64,000 nucleotides of DNA from Tetragonia tetragonoides (lineage: Eukaryota; Streptophyta; Magnoliopsida; Caryophyllales; Aizoaceae): the NCBI GenBank assembly GCA_038025085.1, contig CM076140.1, positions 26,010,501 through 26,074,500 of the forward strand. Reading direction: 5' to 3'. Shown piece by piece: positions 40,734-53,883 of the stretch. The position numbers and the translations under genes are program-made. Every line of letters begins with the position of its first letter. The first letter of the stretch is position 1. A model generated the notes under the pieces. It was given only the letters and a program-made list of their open reading frames with translations. It ran no database searches and was not told the origin of the DNA.

Positions 40734-42565
40734 GAGTTCTTTTGTGTTGTATATTAAGAGAAAGCATCCAAATACTTTTTTTGCATTCATTTGAGTGTGA
40801 AACTACACCTAGGATGTTTACATGTACAAACAAGCTTGAACTCAAGCTTTTGAATGCATTTACGCGTTTTAAAAGCTCACACCAGTAGGGTGAAAAAGAT
40901 TTGGGTTCTTTTGTGTTGTATATTAAGAGAAAGCATCCAAATTCTTTGTTTGCATTCATTTGAGTGTGAAACTACACCAATGATGTTTACAAGTACAAAC
41001 AAGCTTCAACTCAAGCTTTTGAATGCATTTACGCGTTTTAACAGCTCTTACGACTAGGGTGATAGTGATTTAGTTCTTTTGTGTTGTATATTAACAGAAG
41101 GCATCCAAATGTTCTGTTTGCATTCATTTGAGTATGAAACTACACCAAGAATGTTTTAAAGTGCAAACAAGCTTCAACTCTAGCTTTTGAATGCATTTAC
41201 GCGTTTTAAAAGCTCATACGAGTAGGGTGAAAGAGATTGGAGTTCTTTTGTGTTGTATATTAAGAGAAAGCATCCAAATACTTTGTTTGCATTCATTTGA
41301 GTGTGAAACTACACCTAGATGTTTACAAGTACAAACAAGCTTCAACTCAAACTTTTGAATCCATTTACGCGTTTTAAAAGCTCATACGAGTAGGGTGAAA
41401 GAGATTTGAGTTCTGTTGTGTTGTATATTTAGAGAAAGAATCCAAACACTTTGTGCATTCATTTGAGTGTGAAACTACACCAAGGATGTTTACAAGTACA
41501 AACAAGCTTCAACTCAAGCTTTTGAATGCATTTAGGTGTTTTAAAATCTCATACGAGGAGGGTGAAAGAGATTTGAGTTCTTTTGTGTTGTATATTAAGA
41601 GAAAGCATCCAAATACTTTGTTTGTATTCATTTGAGTGTGAAACTACACCTAGGATGTTTACAAGTACAAAAAAGCTTCAACCCAAGCTTTTGAATGCAT
41701 TTACGCGTTTTAACAGCTCTTATGACTATGGTGATAGAGACTGAGTTCTTTTGTGTTGTATATTAAGAGAAAGCATCCAAATACTTTGTTTGGATTCATC
41801 TGAGTGTGAAACTACACCTGGGATGTTTACAAATACAAACAAGCTTCAACTCAAGCTTTTGAATGCATTTACGCGTTTTAAAAGCTCATTCGAGTAGGGT
41901 AAAAGAGATTTGAGTTCTTTTGTGCTGTATATTAAGAGAAACCACCCAAATACTTTGTTTGGATTCATTTTAGTGTGAAACTACACCTAGGATATTTACA
42001 AGTACAAACAAACTTCAACTCAAGCTTTTGAGTGCATTTACGCGTATTAAAAGCTCATACGAGTAGGGTGAAGGAGATTTGAGTTCTTTTGTGTTGTATA
42101 TTAAGTGAAAGCATCCAAATACATTGTTTGCATTCATTTGAGTGTAAAAACTACATCTATGATGTTTACAAGTACAAACAAGCTTCAACTCAAGCTTTTG
42201 AATGCATTTACTCGTTTTAACAGCTCTGACGACTAGGGTGATAGAGATTGAATTCTTTTGTGTTGAATATTAAGAGAAAGCACCAAAATTTTTTGTTTGC
42301 ATTCATTTGAGTATGAAACCACACCTAGGATGTTTACAAGTACAAACAAGCTTCAACTCAAACTTTTGAATGCATTTACGCGTTTAAAAAGCTCATACGA
42401 GTGGGGTGAAAGAGATTTGACTTCTTTTGTGTTGTATATTAAGAGAAAGCATCCAAATACTTTGTTTGGGTTCATTTGAGTGTGAAACTACACCTAGGAT
42501 GTTTACAAGTACAAACAAGCTTCAACTCCAGCTTTTGAATGCATTTACGAGTTTTAAAAGCTCAT

Positions 42566-45500
42566 ACGAGTAGGGTGAAAGAGATTTGAGTTCATTTGTG
42601 TAGTATATTAAGAGAAAGCATCCAAATACTTTGTTTGGATTCATTTGAGTGTGAAACTACACCTAGTATGTTTACAAGTACAAACAAGCTTCAACTCAAG
42701 CTTTTGAATGCATTTACGCGTTTTAAAAGCTCATACCAGTAGGGTGAAAAAGATATGAGTTCTTTTGTGTTGTATATTAAGAGAAAGCATCCAAATACTT
42801 TGTTTGGATTCATTTGAGTGTGAAACTACACCTAGGATGTTTACAACTACAAACAAGCTTCAACTCCAGCTTTTGAATGCATTTACAAGTTTTAAAAGCT
42901 CATACGAGTAGGGTGAAAGAGATTTTAGTTCTTTTGTGTTGTATATTAAGAGAAAGCGTCCAACTACTTTGTTTGCATTCATTTGAGTGTGAAACTACAC
43001 CTAGGATGTTTACAAGTACAAACAAGCTTAAACTCAAGCTTTTGAATGCATTTACGCGTTTAACAGCTCTTACGACTAGGGTGATAGAGATTTAGTTTTT
43101 TTGTGTTGTGAATTAAGAGAAAGCACCCAAATGTTTTTTTTGCATTCATTTGAATGTGAAACTACACCTAGGATGTTTACAAGTACAAACAAGCTTAAAC
43201 CCAAGCAGTTGAATGCATTTACGCTATTTAACAGCTCTTATGACTATGGTGATAGAGACTGAGTTCTTTTGTGTTGTATATTAAGAGGAAGCATCCAAAT
43301 ACTTTGTTTGGATTCATCTGAGTGTCAAACTACACCTGGGATGTTTACAAGTACAAACAAGCTTCAACTCAACCTTTTGAATGCATTTACGCGTTTTAAA
43401 AGCTCATACGAGTAGGATGAAAGACATTTGAGTTCTTTTGTGTTGTATATTAATAGAAAGCATCCAAATAATTTGTTTGCATTCATTTGAGTGTGAAACT
43501 ACACCTAGGATGTTTTCATGTATAAACAAACTTCAACTCAAGCTTTTGAATGCATTTACGAGTTTTAAAAGCTCATACAAGTAGGGTGAAAGAGATTTGA
43601 GTTCTTTTGTGTTGTATATTTAGAAAAAGCATCCATATACTTTGTTTGGATTCATTTGAGTGTGAAACTACACCTAGTATGTTTACAAGTACAAACAAGC
43701 TTCAACTCAAGCTTTTGAATGCATTTACGCGTTTAAAAAGCTCATACGAGTAGGGTGAAAGAGATTTGAGTTCTTTTGTGTTGTATATTAAGAGAAAGCA
43801 TTCAAATACTTTGTTTGGATTCTTTTGAGTGTGAAAATACACCCGTGATGTTTACAAGTACAAACAAGCTTTAACTCAAACTTTTGAATGCATTTACGCG
43901 TTTTAAAAGCTCATACGAGTAGGGTGAAAGAGATTTGAGTTCTTTTTTGTTATATATTAAGAGAAAGCATCCAACTACTTTGTTTGCATTCATTTGAGTG
44001 TGAAACTACACCTAGGATGTTTACAAGTAACAAGCTTAAACTCAAGCTTTTGAATGCATTTACGCGTTTAACAGCTCTTACGACTAGGGTGATAGAGATT
44101 TAGTTCTTTTGTGTTGTATATTAAAAGAAAGCACCCAAATGTTTTGTTTGCATTCATCTGAGTATGAATCTACACCAAGAATGTTTTAAAGTGCAAACAA
44201 GCTTCAACTCAAGCATTTGAATGCATTTACGCGTTTTAAAAGCTCATACGAGTAGGGTGAAAGAGATTTGAGTTCTTTTGTGTTGTATATTAAGAGAAAG
44301 CATCCAAATACTTTGTTTGGATTCATTTGAGTGTGAAACTACACCTAGGATGTTTACAAGTACAAACAAGCTTCAACCCAAGCTTTTGAATGCATTTACG
44401 CGTTTTAACAGCTCTTACGACTATGGTGATAGAGACTGAGTTCTTTTGTGTTGTATATTAAGAGAAAGCATCCAAATACTTTATTTGGATTCATTTGAGT
44501 GTGAAACTACACCAAGGATGGTTACAAGTACAAACAAGCTTCAACTAAAGCTTTTGAATGCATTTACGCGTTTGAACAGCTCTTACGACTATGGTGATAG
44601 AGACTGAGTTCTTTTGTGTTGTATATTAAGAGAAAGCATCCAAATACATTTTTTGTATTCATTTGAGTGTGAAACTACACCTAGGATGTTTACAAGTACA
44701 AACAAGCTTCAACTCAAGCTTTTGAATGCATTTACCCGTTTTAAAAGCTCACACCAGTAGGGTGAAAAAGATTTGAGTTCTTTTGTGTTGTATATTAAGA
44801 GAAAGCATCAAAATACTTTGTTTGCATTCATTTGAGTGTGAAACTACACCAATGATGTTTACAAGTACAAACAAGCTTCAACTCAAGCTTTTGAATGCAT
44901 TTACGCGTTTTAACAGCTCTTACGACTAGGGTGATAGAGATTTAGTTCTTTTGTGTTGTATATTAAGAGAAAGCACCCAAATGTTCTGTTTGCATTCATT
45001 TGAGTATGAAACTACACCAAGAATGTTTCAAAGTGCAAACAAGCTTCAACTCTAGGTTTTGAATGCATTTACGCGTTTTAAAAGCTCATACGAGTAGGGT
45101 GAAAGAGATTGGAGTTCTTTTGTGTTGTATATTAAGAGAAAGCATCCAAATACTTTGTTTGGATTCATTTGAGTGTGAAACTACACCTAGGATGTTTACA
45201 AGTACAAACAAGCTTCAACTAAAACTTTTGAATCCATTTACGCGTTTTAAAAGCTCATACGAGTAGGGTGAAAGAGATTTGAGTTCTTTTGTGTTGTATA
45301 TTAAGAGAAAGCATCCTAATACTTTGTTTGCATTCATTTGAGTGTGAAACTACACCTAGGATGTTTACAAGTACAAACAAGCTTAAACTCAGGCTTTTGA
45401 ATGCATTTACGGGTTTAAAAAGCTCATACAAGTAGGGTGAAAGAGATTTGAGTTCTTTTGTGTTGTACATTAAGAGAAAGCATCCAAATACTTTGTTTGG

Positions 45501-48350
45501 ATTCATTTGAGTGTGAAACTACACCTATAATTTTTACAAGTACAAACAAGCTTCAACTCAAGCTTTTGAATGCATTTACGCGTTTTCAAAGCTCATAAGA
45601 GTAGAGTGAAAGAGATTTGAGTTCATTTTGTAGTATATTAAGAGAAAGCATCCAAATACCAGTAGGGTGAAAAAGATATGAGTTCTTTTGTGTTGTATAT
45701 TAAGAGAAAGCATCCAAATACTTTGTTTGGATTCATTTGAGTGTGGAACTACACCTAGGATGTTTACAAGTACAAACAAGCTTCAACTCCAGCTTTTGAA
45801 TGCATTTACGAGTTTTAAAAGCTCATACGAGTAGGGCGAAAGAGATTTGAGTTCTTTTGTGTTATATATTAAGAGAAAGCATCCAAATACTTTGGTTGCA
45901 TTCATTTGAGTGTGAAACTACACCTAGGATGTTTACAAGTACAAACAAGCTTAAACTCAAGCTTTTGAATGCATTTACGCGTTTAAAAAGCTCATACGAG
46001 TAGGGTGAAAGAGATTTGAGTTCTTTTGTGTTGTATATTAAGAGAAAGCATTCAAATACTTTGTTGGGATTCTGTTGAGTGTGAAAATACACCCGTGATG
46101 TTTACAAGTACAAACAAGCTTTAACTCAAACTTTTGAATGCATTTACGCGTTTTCAAAGCTCATACGAGTAGGGTGAAAGAGATTTAAGTTCTTTTGTGT
46201 TATATATTAAGAGAAAGCATCCAACTACTTTGTTTGCATTCATTTGAGTGTGAAACTACACCTAGGATGTTTACAAGTAACAAGCTTAAACTCATGCTTT
46301 TGAATGCATTTACGCGTTAAACTGCTCTTACGACTATGGTGATAGAGACTGAGTTCTTTTGTGCTGTATATTAAGAGAAAGCATCCAAATACTTTATTTG
46401 GATTCATTTGAGTGTGAAACTACACCAAGGATGGTTACAAGTACAAACAAGCTTCAACTCAAGCTTTTGAATGCATTTACGCGTTTTAACAGCTCTTACG
46501 ACTATGGTGATAGAGACTGAGTTCTTTTGTGTTGTATATTAAGAGAAAGCATCCAAATACTTTTTTTGCATTCATTTGAGTGTGAAACTACACCTAGGAT
46601 GTTTACATGTACAAACAAGCTTGAACTCAAGCTTTTGAATGCATTTACGCGTTTTAAAAGCTTACACCAGTAGGGTGAAAAAGATTTGGGTTCTTTTGTG
46701 TTGTATATTAAGAGAAAGCATCCAAATTCTTTGTTTGCATTCATTTGAGTGTGAAACTACACCAATGATGTTTACAAGTACAAACAAGCTTCAACTCAAG
46801 CTTTTGAATGCATTTACGCGTTTTAACAGCTCTTACGACTAGGGTGATAGTGATTTAGTTCTTTTGTGTTGTATATTAAGAGAAGGCATCCAAATGTTCT
46901 GTTTGCATTCATTTGAGTATGAAACTACACCAAGAATGTTTTAAAGTGCAAACAAGCTTCAACTCTAGCTTTTGAATGCATTTACGCGTTTTAAAAGCTC
47001 ATACGAGTAGGGTGAAAGAGATTGGAGTTCTTTTGTGTTGTATATTAAGAGAAAGCATCCAAATACTTTGTTTGCATTCATTTGAGTGTGAAACTACACC
47101 TAGATGTTTACAAGTACAAACAAGCTTCAACTCAAACTTTTGAATCCATTTACGCGTTTTAAAAGCTCATACGAGTAGGGTGAAAGAGATTTGAGTTCTG
47201 TTGTGTTGTATATTTAGAGAAAGAATCCAAACACTTTGTGCATTCATTTGAGTGTGAAACTACACCAAGGATGTTTACAAGTACAAACAAGCTTCAACTC
47301 AAGCTTTTGAATGCATTTAGGTGTTTTAAAATCTCATACGAGGAGGGTGAAAGAGATTTGAGTTCTTTTGTGTTGTATATTAAGAGAAAGCATCCAAATA
47401 CTTTGTTTGTATTCATTTGAGTGTGAAACTACACCTAGGATGTTTACAAGTACAAAAAAGCTTCAACCCAAGCTTTTGAATGCATTTACGCGTTTTAACA
47501 GCTCTTATGACTATGGTGATAGAGACTGAGTTCTTTTGTGTTGTATATTAAGAGAAAGCATCCAAATACTTTGTTTGGATTCATCTGAGTGTGAAACTAC
47601 ACCTGGGATGTTTACAAGTACAAACAAGCTTCAACTCAAGCTTTTGAATGCATTTACGCGTTTTAAAAGCTCATTCGAGTAGGGTAAAAGAGATTTGAGT
47701 TCTTTTGTGCTGTATATTAAGAGAAACCACCCAAATACTTTGTTTGGATTCATTTTAGTGTGAAACTACACCTAGGATATTTACAAGTACAAACAAACTT
47801 CAACTCAAGCTTTTGAGTGCATTTACGCGTATTAAAAGCTCATACGAGTAGGGTGAAAGAGATTTGAGTTGTTTTGTGTTGTATATTAAGTGAAAGCATC
47901 CAAATACATTGTTTGCATTCATTTGAGTGTAAAAACTACATCTATGATGTTTACAAGTACAAACAAGCTTCAACTCAAGCTTTTGAATGCATTTACTCGT
48001 TTTAACAGCTCTGACGACTAGGGTGATAGAGATTGAATTCTTTTGTGTTGAATATTAAGAGAAAGCACCCAAATTTTTTGTTTGCATTCATTTGAGTATG
48101 AAACCACACCTAGGATGTTTACAAGTACAAACAAGCTTCAACTCAAACTTTTGAATGCATTTACGCGTTTAAAAAGCTCATACGAGTGGGGTGAAAGAGA
48201 TTTGAGTTCTTTTGTGTTGTATATTAAGAGAAAGCATCCAAATACTTTGTTTGGGTTCATTTGAGTGTGAAACTACACCTAGGATGTTTACAAGTACAAA
48301 CAAGCTTCAACTCCAGCTTTTGAATGCATTTACGTGTTTTAAAAGCTCAT
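42566..48350 (+). repeat. HOR C copy 2 (5785 bp)
   Basis: Matches copy 1 from about 37185 onward and matches copy 3 at an offset of 5785 bp. At its left end one monomer near 42587-42720 is a hybrid of the two monomers at 33770 and 33940. Near 43130 a further fusion gives CAAATGTTTTTTTTGCATTC, joining the GCACCCAAATG monomer to the ACTTTTTTTGCATTC monomer and skipping the segment found at 34500-37185. Confidence 0.87.
45619..45679 (+). repeat. Truncated 61-bp monomer, HOR C copy 2
   Basis: Same internal deletion, offset 5953 bp from the copy at 39666. Confidence 0.9.
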
Positions 48351-50957
48351 ACGAGTAGGGTGAAAGAGATTTGAGTTCATTTGTGTAGTATATTAAGAGA
48401 AAGCATCCAAATACTTTGTTTGGATTCATTTGAGTGTGAAACTACACCTAGTATGTTTACAAGTACAAACAAGCTTCAACTCAAGCTTTTGAATGCATTT
48501 ACGCGTTTTAAAAGCTCATACCAGTAGGGTGAAAAAGATATGAGTTCTTTTGTGTTGTATATTAAGAGAAAGCATCCAAATACTTTGTTTGGATTCATTT
48601 GAGTGTGAAACTACACCTAGGATGTTTACAACTACAAACAAGCTTCAACTCCAGCTTTTGAATGCATTTACAAGTTTTAAAAGCTCATACGAGTAGGGTG
48701 AAAGAGATTTTAGTTCTTTTGTGTTGTATATTAAGAGAAAGCGTCCAACTACTTTGTTTGCATTCATTTGAGTGTGACACTACACCTAGGATGTTTACAA
48801 GTACAAACAAGCTTAAACTCAAGCTTTTGAATGCATTTACGCGTTTAACAGCTCTTACGACTAGGGTGATAGAGATTTAGTTCTTTTGTGTTGTATATTA
48901 AGAGAAAGCACCCAAATGTTTTTTTTGCATTCATTTGAATGTGAAACTACACCTAGGATGTTTACAAGTACAAACAAGCTTAAACCCAAGCTTTTGAATG
49001 CATTTACGCTATTTAACAGCTCTTATGACTATGGTGATAGAGACTGAGTTCTTTTGTGTTGTATATTAAGAGAAAGCATCCAAATACTTTGTTTGGATTC
49101 ATCTGAGTGTCAAACTACACCTGGGATGTTTACAAGTACAAACAAGCTTCAACTCAACCTTTTGAATGCATTTACGCGTTTTAAAAGCTCATACGAGTAG
49201 GATGAAAGACATTTGAGTTCTTTTGTGTTGTATATTAATAGAAAGCATCCAAATAATTTGTTTGCATTCATTTTAGTGTGAAACTACACCTAGGATGTTT
49301 TCAAGTATAAACAAACTTCAACTCAAGCTTTTGAATGCATTTACGAGTTTTAAAAGCTCATACAAGTAGGGTGAAAGAGATTTGAGTTCTTTTGTGTTGT
49401 ATATTTAGAAAAAGCATCCATATACTTTGTTTGGATTCATTTGAGTGTGAAACTACACCTAGTATGTTTACAAGTACAAACAAGCTTCAACTCAAGCTTT
49501 TGAATGCATTTACGCGTTTAAAAAGCTCATACGAGTAGGGTGAAAGAGATTTGAGTTCTTTTGTGTTGTATATTAAGAGAAAGCATTCAAATACTTTGTT
49601 TGGATTCTTTTGAGTGTGAAAATACACCCGTGATGTTTACAAGTACAAACAAGCTTTAACTCAAACTTTTGAATGCATTTACGCGTTTTAAAAGCTCATA
49701 CGAGTAGGGTGAAAGAGATTTGAGTTCTTTTTTGTTATATATTAAGAGAAAGCATCCAACTACTTTGTTTGCATTCATTTGAGTGTGAAACTACACCTAG
49801 GATGTTTACAAGTAATAAGCTTAAACTCAAGCTTTTGAATGCATTTACGCGTTTAACAGCTCTTACGACTAGGGTGATAGAGATTTAGTTCTTTTGTGTT
49901 GTATATTAAAAGAAAGCACCCAAATGTTTTGTTTGCATTCATTTGAGTATGAATCTACACCAAGAATGTTTTAAAGTGCAAACAAGCTTCAACTCAAGCA
50001 TTTGAATGCATTTACGCGTTTTAAAAGCTCATACGAGTAGGGTGAAAGAGATTTGAGTTCTTTTGTGTTGTATATTAAGAGAAAGCATCCAAATACTTTG
50101 TTTGGATTCATTTGAGTGTGAAACTACACCTAGGATGTTTACAAGTACAAACAAGCTTCAACCCAAGCTTTTGAATGCATTTACGCGTTTTAACAGCTCT
50201 TACGACTATGGTGATAGAGACTGAGTTCTTTTGTGTTGTATATTAAGAGAAAGCATCCAAATACTTTATTTGGATTCATTTGAGTGTGAAACTACACCAA
50301 GGATGGTTACAAGTAAAAACAAGCTTCAACTAAAGCTATTGAATGCATTTACGCGTTTGAACAGCTCTTACGACTATGGTGATAGAGACTGAGTTCTTTT
50401 GTGTTGTATATTAAGAGAAGCATCCAAATACTTTTTTTGTATTCATTTGAGTGTGAAACTACACCTAGTATGTTTACAAGTACAAACAAGCTTCAACTCA
50501 AGCTTTTGAATGCATTTACGCGTTTAAAAAGCTCATACGAGTAGGGTGAAAGAGATTTGAGTTCTTTTGTGTTGTACATTAAGAGAAAGCATCCAAATAC
50601 TTTGTTTGGATTCATTTGAGTGTGAAACTACACCTATGATTTTTACAAGTACAAACAAGCTTCAACTCAAGCTTTTGAATGCATTTACGCGTTTTCAAAG
50701 CTCATAAGAGTAGAGTGAAAGAGATTTGAGTTCATTTTGTAGTATATTAAGAGAAAGCATCCAAATACCAGTAGGGTGAAAAAGATATGAGTTCTTTTGT
50801 GTTGTATATTAAGAGAAAGCATCCAAATACTTTGTTTGCATTCATTTGAGTGTGAAACTACACCTAGGATGTTTACAAGTACAAACAAGCTTAAACTCAA
50901 GCTTTTGAATGCATTTACGCGTTTAAAAAGCTCATACGAGTAGGGTGAAAGAGATTT
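48351..50957 (+). repeat. HOR C copy 3, truncated by deletions
   Basis: Follows copy 2 at 5785 bp up to about 50465. From about 50520 it matches 45411 onwards at an offset of 5109 bp, a loss of 676 bp or four monomers. A further monomer is lost near 50820 (offset 4940 bp). It then merges into the D units. Confidence 0.84.
50728..50788 (+). repeat. Truncated 61-bp monomer, HOR C copy 3
   Basis: Same internal deletion, retained although the neighbouring monomers of copy 3 have been lost. Confidence 0.9.
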
Positions 50958-53883
50958 GAGTTCTTTTGTGTTGTATATTAAGAGAAAGCATTCAAATACT
51001 TTGTTTGGATTCTTTTGAGTGTGAAAATACACCCGTGATGTTTACAAGTACAAACAAGCTTTAACTCAAACTTTTGAATGCATTTACGCGTTTTCAAAGC
51101 TCATACGAGTAGGGTGAAAGAGATTTGAGTTCTTTTGTGTTATATATTAAGAGAAAGCGTCCAAATACTTTGTTTGCATTCATTTGAGTGTGAAACTACA
51201 CCTAGATGTTTACAAGTACAAACAAGCTTCAACTCAAACTTTTGAATCCATTTACGCGTTTTAAAAGCTCATACGAGTAGGGTGAAAGAGATTTGAGTTC
51301 TGTTGTGTTGTATATTTAGAGAAAGAATCCAAACACTTTGTGCATTCATTTGAGTGTGAAACTACACCAAGGATGTTTACAAGTACAAACAAGCTTCAAC
51401 TCAAGCTTTTGAATGCATTTAGGTGTTTTAAAATCTCATACGAGGAGGGTGAAAGAGATTTGAGCTCTTTTGTGTTGTATATTAAGAGAAAGCATCCAAA
51501 TACTTTGTTTGTATTCATTTGAGTGTGAAACTACACCTAGGATGTTTACAAGTACAAAAAAGCTTCAACCCAAGCTTTTGAATGCATTTACGCGTTTTAA
51601 CAGCTCTTATGACTATGGTGATAGAGACTGAGTTCTTTTGTGTTGTATATTAAGAGAAAGCATCCAAATACTTTGTTTGGATTCATCTGAGTGTGAAACT
51701 ACACCAGGGATGTTTACAAGTACAAACAAGCTTCAACTCAAGCTTTTGAATGCATTTACGCGTTTTAAAAGCTCATTCGAGTAGGGTGAAAGAGATTTGA
51801 GTTCTTTTGTGCTGTATATTAAGAGAAACCACCCAAATACTTTGTTTGGATTCATTTTAGTGTGAAACTACACCTAAGATGTTTACAAGTACAAACAAGC
51901 TTCAACTCAAGCTTTTGAATGCATTTACGCGTTTTAAAAGCTCATTAGAGTAGGGTGAAAGAGATTTGAGTTCATTTGTGTAGTATATTAAGAGAAAGCA
52001 TCCAAATACTTTGTTTGGATTCACCTGAGTGTGAAACTACACCTGGGATGTTTACAAGTACAAACAAGCTTCAACTCAAGCTTTTGAATGCATTTACGCG
52101 TTTTAAAAGCTCATTGGAGTAGGGTGAAAGAGATTTGAGTTCTTTTGTGCTGTATATTAAGAGAAAGCACCCAAATACTTTGTTTGGATTCATTTTAGTG
52201 TGAAACTACACCTAGGATGTTTAAAAGTACAAACAAGCTTCAACTCAAGCTTTTGAGTGCATTTACGCGTATTAAAAGCTCATACGAGTAGGGTGAAAGA
52301 GATTTGAGTTCTTTTGTGTTGTATATTAAGTGAAAGCATCCAAATACATTGTTTGCATTCATTTGAGTGTAAAAACTACATCTATGATGTTTACAAGTAC
52401 AAACAAGCTTCAACTCAAGCTTTTGAATGCATTTACTCGTTTTAACAGCTCTGACGACTAGGGTGATAGAGATTGAATTCTTTTGTGTTGAATATTAAGA
52501 GAAAGCACCCAAATTTTTTGTTTGCATTCATTTGAGTATGAAACCACACCTAGTATATTAAGAGAAAGCATCCAAATACTTTGTTTGGATTCACCTGAGT
52601 GTGAAACTACACCTGGGATGTTTACAAGTACAAACAAGCTTCAACTCAAGCTTTTGAATGCATTTACGCGTTTTAAAAGCTCATTGGAGTAGGGTGAAAG
52701 AGATTTGAGTTCTTTTGTGCTGTATATTAAGAGAAAGCACCCAAATACTTTGTTTGGATTCATTTTAGTGTGAAACTACACCTAGGATGTTTAAAAGTAC
52801 AAACAAGCTTCAACTCAAGCTTTTGAGTGCATTTACGCGTATTAAAAGCTCATACGAGTAGGGTGAAAGAGATTTGAGTTCTGTTGTGTTGTATATTAAG
52901 ACAAAGCATTTAAATACTTTGTTTGGATTCATTTGAGTGTGAAACTACACCAATGATGTTTACAAGTACAAACAAGCTTCAACTCAAGCTTTTGAATGCA
53001 TTTACGCGTTTTAACAGCTCTTACGACTATGGTGATAGAGACTGAGTTCTTTTGTGTTACATATTAAGAGAAAGCATCCAAATACTTTTTTTGTATTCAT
53101 TTGAGTGTGAAACTACACCTAGGATGTTTACAAGTACAAACAAGCTTCAACTCAAGCTTTTGAATGCATTTACGCGTTTTAAAAGCTCACACCAGTAGGG
53201 TGAAAGAGATTTGAGTTCTTCTGTGTTGTATATTTAGAGAAAGAATCCAAACACTTTGTGCATTCATTTGAGTGTGAAACTACACCAAGGATATTTACAA
53301 GTACAAACAAGCTTCAACTCAAGCTTTTGAATGCATTTAGGTGTTTTAAAATCTCATACGAGGAGGGTGAAAGAGATTTGAGTTCTTTTGTGTTGTATAT
53401 TAAGAGAAAGCATCCAAATACTTTGTTTGTATTCATTTGAGTGTGAAACTACACCTAGGATGTTTACAAGTACAAAGAAGCTTCAACCCAAGCTTTTGAA
53501 TGCATTTACGCGTTTTAACAGCTCTTATGACTATGGTGATAGAGACTGAGTTCTTTTGTGTTGTATATTAAGAGAAAGCATCCAAATACTTTGTTTGGAT
53601 TCATCTGAGTGTGAAACTACACCTGGGATGTTTACAAGCACAAACAAGCTTCAACTCAAGCTTTTGAATGCATTTACGCGTTTTAAAAGCTCATTCGAGT
53701 AGGGTGAAAGAGATTTGAGTTCTTTTGTGCTGTATATTAAGAGAAACCACCCAAATACTTTGTTTGGATTCATTTGTGTGAAACTACACCTAGGATGTTT
53801 ACAAGTACAAACAAGCTTCAACTCAAGCTTTTGAGTGCATTTACGCGTATTAAAAGCTCATACGAGTAGGGTGAAAGAGATTT
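50958..53883 (+). repeat. HOR D copy 1 (2926 bp)
   Basis: Defined from the GCATTCAAATAC monomer followed by GGATTCTTTTGAGTG and ACACCCGTGATG, which recurs at 53884 and 56980. The unit contains C-type pieces: CACCTAGATG (shortened CACCTAGGATG) near 51200 and the CTTTGTGCATTC deletion marker near 51335 and again near 53253. It also holds GTATTAAAAGC monomers and one 63-bp truncated monomer. The whole unit matches copy 3 at an offset of 6022 bp. Confidence 0.87.
52501..52563 (+). repeat. Truncated 63-bp monomer, D copy 1
   Basis: Successive GAAAGC landmarks lie 63 bp apart. CACACCTAG runs directly into TATATTAAGAG, which removes about 106 bp between the TAG of CACCTAGG and the TAG of GTGTAGTATATT. 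Shared TAG at the breakpoint fits microhomology-sized misalignment. Confidence 0.9.

Larger units (their letters stand above)
33747..42565 (+). repeat. HOR C copy 1 (8819 bp, longest)
   Basis: Contains all segments of copy 0 plus extra monomers, the largest addition being about 847 bp near 35330-36180. Its right part, from about 37185, is the template for copies 2 and 3 (offset 5953, then 5785 bp). Confidence 0.85.
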
